DNA of 64,000 bases from Clostridiales bacterium (GTDB lineage Bacteria; Bacillota; Clostridia; Christensenellales; Borkfalkiaceae). Location: positions 248,001 through 312,000 of the forward strand of contig JAFLVO010000001.1 of NCBI GenBank assembly GCA_022508245.1, in the 5' to 3' direction. Positions within the stretch are counted from its first letter, which is position 1, and each line of letters starts with the position of its first letter. The translations under genes and the position numbers were made by a program. Positions 60,340 to 64,000 of this stretch are shown in pieces. The notes beneath the pieces are model-generated. The model saw nothing but the letters and a program-made list of their open reading frames with translations, did no database searches and was not told where the DNA came from.

Positions 60340-63219
60340 TTATGATCTTCTTTTCTTCTTTGTCGATGGCATCAGCACGTGCGACAGATCGATAAGTGCT
60401 CCCGATAGGGGGAAGGCTGCCTCTATTACTACGACGATAGCGAGTATCTGACCGTACTCCCAATTCAAGTCGCTCCAACCCGTGTATAGGAATAAGTTGG
60501 TAATCAAAGGTACCGTAAGCGCAACCATACATACTGAAAGCACACCTATGCACAGCACAATTCGGTATAGATTCAACGGCTGACAAATCCGGTATACCAT
60601 TACATAGCCTGAAAAAGTCATTGCAAGCATGCACATAGCTCTGTAATTACTGCTGTAAACGCCCGGCCATATCTGATTTAGCACGTACATTGTCATAACG
60701 CAAATAATCATTAGCAGCGCGCCCGAAATGGCACCGCCCATGACGTGCGAAATAAACTTACCTTGCACTCGCTCGTTGTTGGGCTGAAGTGAGAGGAAGA
60801 AGGAGGGAACGGCAATAATTGCAATTTCCAAAAGAAGCATATTCTGCGGCATGAACAGATAGGGCGTAGACATAAGCACGCACAGTGTTGCCAAAAATGC
60901 CGTAAACAGCGTCTTCATAAGATAGAGGGCGGAGGAGTTCTGAATATTATTTATAACACGTCTGCCCTCTGCAACTACCTTGGGCATTGAATTAAAGTTA
61001 TTGTCCATAAGCACGAGGTGGCTCACGTTTCTTGCTGCCTCGCTGCCCGAGGCAACGGATATTGCACAGTCCGCCTCTTTAAGCGCCAGAATATCGTTTA
61101 CGCCGTCGCCCGTCATTGCAACAGTATTGCCCTGCGCCTTGATAGCGCGTATCAGAACGGCTTTCTGCTCGGGCGAAACTCTGCCGAACACGGTGTATTT
61201 ATTTGCAACGTTTTCAACTTCGGTATCGTTGAGTCCGTCAAGTGATATAAACTTCTCCGCGCCCGCAACGCCCGCACGCTTTGCAACTTCGGATACGGTA
61301 ATGGGGTTGTCGCCCGAAATAACCTTTACGTTTACGTCGTTTTCTTTGAACCACCTGATTGTTTCGGTAGCGTCGTCGCGCACGTTGTCGGCAATTGAAA
61401 TAATTGCAATGGGCTTCATAATAGTGGGAAGCTTGTCGCCAACGATTGCAGAGGGAGAGTGCGCAAGCACTATGACGCGAAGTCCCATATTTGCGTACTG
61501 CTTTACAATTCTTTCAACCTTGGCGGGGCAGGGTTTTAAAACAAACTCAGGTGCGCCCATAGCAAAGGTTCCCACGTCGTGGAAGGTAACTGCGGAGAGC
61601 TTCCTCTTTGAAGAGAATGGTATTTTTGCAACTCCCGTAAGCGCGTTACTGAACCCGAAATGATTAAATAGTGCAATCGAGGTCTGATTGTTTGAATCAA
61701 GCTCTCTGAGCATGCTTCCCATAATATCGTTTACCGAATAATCGCCCACGGTGTTAAGAATAACGGTATCGTTTACCTTCATTCTGCCGTCCGTGATAGT
61801 TCCCGTTTTATCAAGGCACAAAACGTTAACTCTGGCAAGCATCTCGAGGGAATACATATCCTTTACCTGCGTATTGCTCTTTGCAAGGCGCAAAATACCG
61901 AGGGCAAGCGCAACGCTCGTAAGTAAGAGCATACCCGAGGGAATCATACCTATAATAACCGTACATGTACGCCGTATAGCGTAGACGACTTCCTTTTTGA
62001 ACAGAGAGTTAGCCGTGACGTCCTCGAATATCTTTTGTCCGTATTCGGGATGATGCAGGGTAGTAAGGAATGTGAATATCGCAAGAGGAATGATAATAAG
62101 TGAAACGGCCTTAATTATGAGCTTTGTGTAGTTCATAAGCTCGGAATTGGGCCTTTTATATTTCTTTGCTTTGGAAGTCAGCTTTTCAAGATAGGTCTCT
62201 CTTCCCACCTTTTCGACTCTGAATTTGCCGTTACCGCTTGCAATAAAGCTACCTGCATACAGCATATCGCCGACCGATTTCTTAATTGCAATCGATTCAC
62301 CCGTCAAAAGGCTCTCGTTCACTTCAACGCTTCCGTCTGCAAGTATGCAGTCCGCGGGAACCTGATTACCGAGCTCAAGAATTAAAACGTCATCCAAAAC
62401 AACGTCTTTAACGTCAATTTCAACCGTTTCGCCGTCGCGTATGACCTTTATGGTATTAGAGGCCAGCAGAGCAAGCCGGTCTATAGAATGCTTTGCGCGG
62501 ATTTCCTGAAAAATACCTATACCTATGTTTACAGTCGTAATAACTATGACAAGGTAGTTTGAAAAACCGGGCGTACTCGCAAGCAGAAGGGCGATAAACG
62601 CAATAAGGCACAGCAAATTGAAGAAGGTGCAAACGTTTCCTATGATTATGCTCGTATAGGAGCGGGTATTGGAATTGTTTGTGTCGTTAAAGAGGAACTG
62701 TCTGAACCTCATTTGGACCTGTTTCTGCGTAAGACCCTTATTTAGCTTGGGCGAAAAACGTTCGACCTTAGAATTGATGACCTTTTTGGGGTGACGCTTG
62801 AAGTACTTTTTAATCTTTTCCTTGTCGAAAGGTTCTCCATCGCCGTCGGCTTCGGGTTCGTCATTATGCTCCTCAGTAGGGAAAAGTGCCATCTGAACGC
62901 CGTCCGTAAAGTCTTCTTTTTCGGGCTTGTACTCGCTCTCCTCGTCTGGAACTTCCTCTGTTAGGGGATTTTCCTCATCGGAAGCTTGTTCTTTTACGGT
63001 TTTTTTAGCCTTAACCACTTTGACGGGCTTTTCAACATTTTCCGTGTCGGGGAATTCCTCTTTTGTTTCGGACTTCTCCTTTGCGGGGGCGGGCGTGACT
63101 TTTCTTGCAGTTCTCTTGGGCTTTTCGGCAGCTTCTACAGTGTCGTCAACCTTTTCGGGCTGCGCGTCCGAGCCGTCCTTTTTAGGGTCGTTGTTTTGGG
63201 GTTTTAATAATATTTTCAT
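60340..63219 (-). CDS. P-type cation ATPase, CtpE-like, with long N-terminal extension
   Basis: About 960 residues. A low-complexity N terminus of about 155 residues, rich in Lys, Glu and Pro, precedes a complete P-type ATPase: actuator TGES (in LLTGESIAIKK, about 313-323), phosphorylation site DKTGTITDG (about 470-478) and hinge MTGDGVNDILALKEADC (about 698-714). About ten membrane segments are present. Helix M4 reads GMIPSGMLLLTSVAL; in calcium pumps and many homologues this place is P-E-G, so the ion-binding glutamate is a serine. Calcium transport, as reported for mycobacterial CtpE, is therefore uncertain. The ATG at 63219 is favoured; a GTG two codons earlier would sit on the AGGTGG box. 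Confidence 0.88.
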   Translation of the reverse strand: MKILLKPQNNDPKKDGSDAQPEKVDDTVEAAEKPKRTARKVTPAPAKEKSETKEEFPDTENVEKPVKVVKAKKTVKEQASDEENPLTEEVPDEESEYKPEKEDFTDGVQMALFPTEEHNDEPEADGDGEPFDKEKIKKYFKRHPKKVINSKVERFSPKLNKGLTQKQVQMRFRQFLFNDTNNSNTRSYTSIIIGNVCTFFNLLCLIAFIALLLASTPGFSNYLVIVITTVNIGIGIFQEIRAKHSIDRLALLASNTIKVIRDGETVEIDVKDVVLDDVLILELGNQVPADCILADGSVEVNESLLTGESIAIKKSVGDMLYAGSFIASGNGKFRVEKVGRETYLEKLTSKAKKYKRPNSELMNYTKLIIKAVSLIIIPLAIFTFLTTLHHPEYGQKIFEDVTANSLFKKEVVYAIRRTCTVIIGMIPSGMLLLTSVALALGILRLAKSNTQVKDMYSLEMLARVNVLCLDKTGTITDGRMKVNDTVILNTVGDYSVNDIMGSMLRELDSNNQTSIALFNHFGFSNALTGVAKIPFSSKRKLSAVTFHDVGTFAMGAPEFVLKPCPAKVERIVKQYANMGLRVIVLAHSPSAIVGDKLPTIMKPIAIISIADNVRDDATETIRWFKENDVNVKVISGDNPITVSEVAKRAGVAGAEKFISLDGLNDTEVENVANKYTVFGRVSPEQKAVLIRAIKAQGNTVAMTGDGVNDILALKEADCAISVASGSEAARNVSHLVLMDNNFNSMPKVVAEGRRVINNIQNSSALYLMKTLFTAFLATLCVLMSTPYLFMPQNMLLLEIAIIAVPSFFLSLQPNNERVQGKFISHVMGGAISGALLMIICVMTMYVLNQIWPGVYSSNYRAMCMLAMTFSGYVMVYRICQPLNLYRIVLCIGVLSVCMVALTVPLITNLFLYTGWSDLNWEYGQILAIVVVIEAAFPLSGALIDLSHVLMPSTKKKRRS

Positions 63220-63272
63220 ATCCACCTATTATCGGCGCGTTAATTTTGCGCCGACTGTTAATACGTGTTATA

Positions 63273-63301
63273 TTATATCACTAAAAATATCTTTTTTCAA
63301 T
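63273..63301 (-). promoter_or_regulatory. P-type ATPase promoter
   Basis: TTGAAA (63296-63301) and TATAAT (63273-63278), 17-bp spacer, minus strand. The 5' leader holds a small hairpin (TCGGCGC / GCGCCGA, 63233-63255). Confidence 0.8.
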
Positions 63302-63320
63302 AATTTAACTGCAATTTAAT

Positions 63321-63349
63321 TGCAATAACGCACGTTTTGAAGTATAATT
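63321..63349 (+). promoter_or_regulatory. serS promoter
   Basis: TTGCAA (63321-63326) and TATAAT (63344-63349), 17-bp spacer, 47 bp before the serS ATG. The short leader leaves no room for a T-box. Confidence 0.8.
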
Positions 63350-63396
63350 TATAAAAAATTCAGGAATTTGCCGAAAAAAACGGCTAAAAGGCTACA

Positions 63397-64000
63397 ATGA
63401 TTGATATCGAACTTATCCGTAAAAACCCACAGCTTGTAAAGGACAACCTTAAAAAGAAGTTTCAGGATAAAAAATTGCCCATCGTTGACGAGATTATAGA
63501 GCTTGATATTAAAAAGCGCGCTCTTCAGCAGGAGGGCGACAGTCTCCGCGCTCAGCGCAACACTCTTGCCAAGAGCATAGGACAACTCATGCGCGAGGGC
63601 AAGAGAGAGGAGGCAGAGGAAGCAAAAGCTCTCTCCAAAAAAAATAACGAGCGAATTGCAGTAATCGAGGCGGAGTGCTCGGAGATAGAAGGGGCGCTCA
63701 AAAAGGCGATGATGAGCATCCCAAACATAATTGCTGACGACGTACCTCTGGGCAAGGACGACAGCTGCAACGTTCAGGGAAAGGTGTTTTTAGAACCCAA
63801 GGAAAAGCCTTTTGACGTACCCTATCACGTAGAAATTCTCGAAAAGCTTGCGGGTGTAGACTTGGACAGTGCAAGACGGACGAGCGGCAACGGCTTTTAC
63901 TATCTGACGGGCGATATAGCCCGCCTTCACTCGGCAATTATAACCTACGCCCGCGACTTTATGATTGACAAGGGCTTTACCTACTGCATTCCTCCATTTA
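63397..64000 (+). CDS. serS: Serine-tRNA ligase (3' part beyond window edge)
   Basis: Charges tRNA-Ser with serine. The first 201 residues are seen: the start MIDIELIRKNPQLVKDNLKK, the long antiparallel coiled coil that binds the tRNA variable arm (about 30-105), then IPNIIADDVPLGKDD and the first part of the catalytic domain (SGNGFYYLTGDIARLHSAI). The class II core motifs 2 and 3 lie outside the window. AAAAGG precedes the ATG. Confidence 0.96.
   Translation, partial: MIDIELIRKNPQLVKDNLKKKFQDKKLPIVDEIIELDIKKRALQQEGDSLRAQRNTLAKSIGQLMREGKREEAEEAKALSKKNNERIAVIEAECSEIEGALKKAMMSIPNIIADDVPLGKDDSCNVQGKVFLEPKEKPFDVPYHVEILEKLAGVDLDSARRTSGNGFYYLTGDIARLHSAIITYARDFMIDKGFTYCIPPF

Noticed and set aside
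1-64000. tRNA or rRNA genes
   Set aside because: The non-coding gaps were read for tRNA T-arm and acceptor patterns and for rRNA cores; none was seen.

Overview
The window is a gene-dense chromosomal segment of an anaerobic Gram-positive bacterium of the Bacillota, most likely class Clostridia. Evidence for this is the yabP-yabQ-divIC-like sporulation/division cluster, a single-chain pyruvate:ferredoxin oxidoreductase, the dgt-dnaG-rpoD-trmK-nif3 order, a CdaA-type diadenylate cyclase, AGGAGG-type ribosome binding sites and consensus sigma-A promoters with 17-bp spacers. A finer placement, such as an uncultured gut lineage near Christensenellales, is only a guess. No tRNA, rRNA, CRISPR array, prophage or transposase gene was seen.

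Layout. 1-2.5 kb (minus strand): rnr (cut by the window edge) and secG, separated by an inverted-repeat element (R1). 2.5-5.3 kb: an EamA transporter, then an XRE repressor facing a collagen-like lipoprotein across an array of four operator-like palindromes. 5.3-9.0 kb (minus): pgk-tpiA-gpmI glycolytic operon. 9.0-15.7 kb: a small-RNA candidate, a DUF1934-like protein, a UlaG-like hydrolase, a strikingly degenerate Rho, obgE, yhbY, a nadD-yqeK fusion and rsfS. 15.7-20.9 kb: deoC, a Dda/RecD-like helicase, structured repeat B1, pgi and an alpha/beta hydrolase. 21.2-25.9 kb: potABCD polyamine transport operon behind a structured leader. 26-29.6 kb (minus): PFOR. 29.8-33.2 kb: an EcfA1-EcfA2 fusion, ecfT and truA, then repeat R2. 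33.6-40.4 kb: a membrane protein, mnmE, holA, cdaA with a 35-residue CdaR-like micro-ORF, a DUF1015 protein and aspartokinase. 40.4-46.0 kb: a metallo-beta-lactamase-fold protein without its metal ligands, then aroC-aroB-aroE-aroQ-aroK-fabG. 46.1-52.2 kb: dgt, dnaG, rpoD, trmK, nif3 and a zinc-ribbon protein. 52.2-52.7 kb: an unidentified small RNA and a probable 6S RNA. 52.7-60.0 kb: yabP, yabQ, divIC-like, ppx, an M50-like protease, a small zinc ribbon, gyrB and gyrA. 60.1-63.2 kb: structured repeat B2 and a P-type ATPase. 63.4 kb to the end: serS (cut by the window edge).

Most of the window is housekeeping: central glycolysis, the shikimate pathway, replication and transcription, and ribosome maturation. 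The most unusual content is non-coding. There are two families of dispersed intergenic elements whose stems differ in sequence but keep their pairing: B1/B2 with a solo terminal hairpin, and R1/R2. Further oddities are a Rho paralogue lacking catalytic and translocation elements, a CdaR reduced to its membrane anchor, a metal-site-less MBL protein coupled to aroC, a fused EcfA1A2, a lipoprotein PotD with a second C-terminal anchor, and genes that appear to be leaderless. All positions and motifs were read by eye. No database search or folding program was run.
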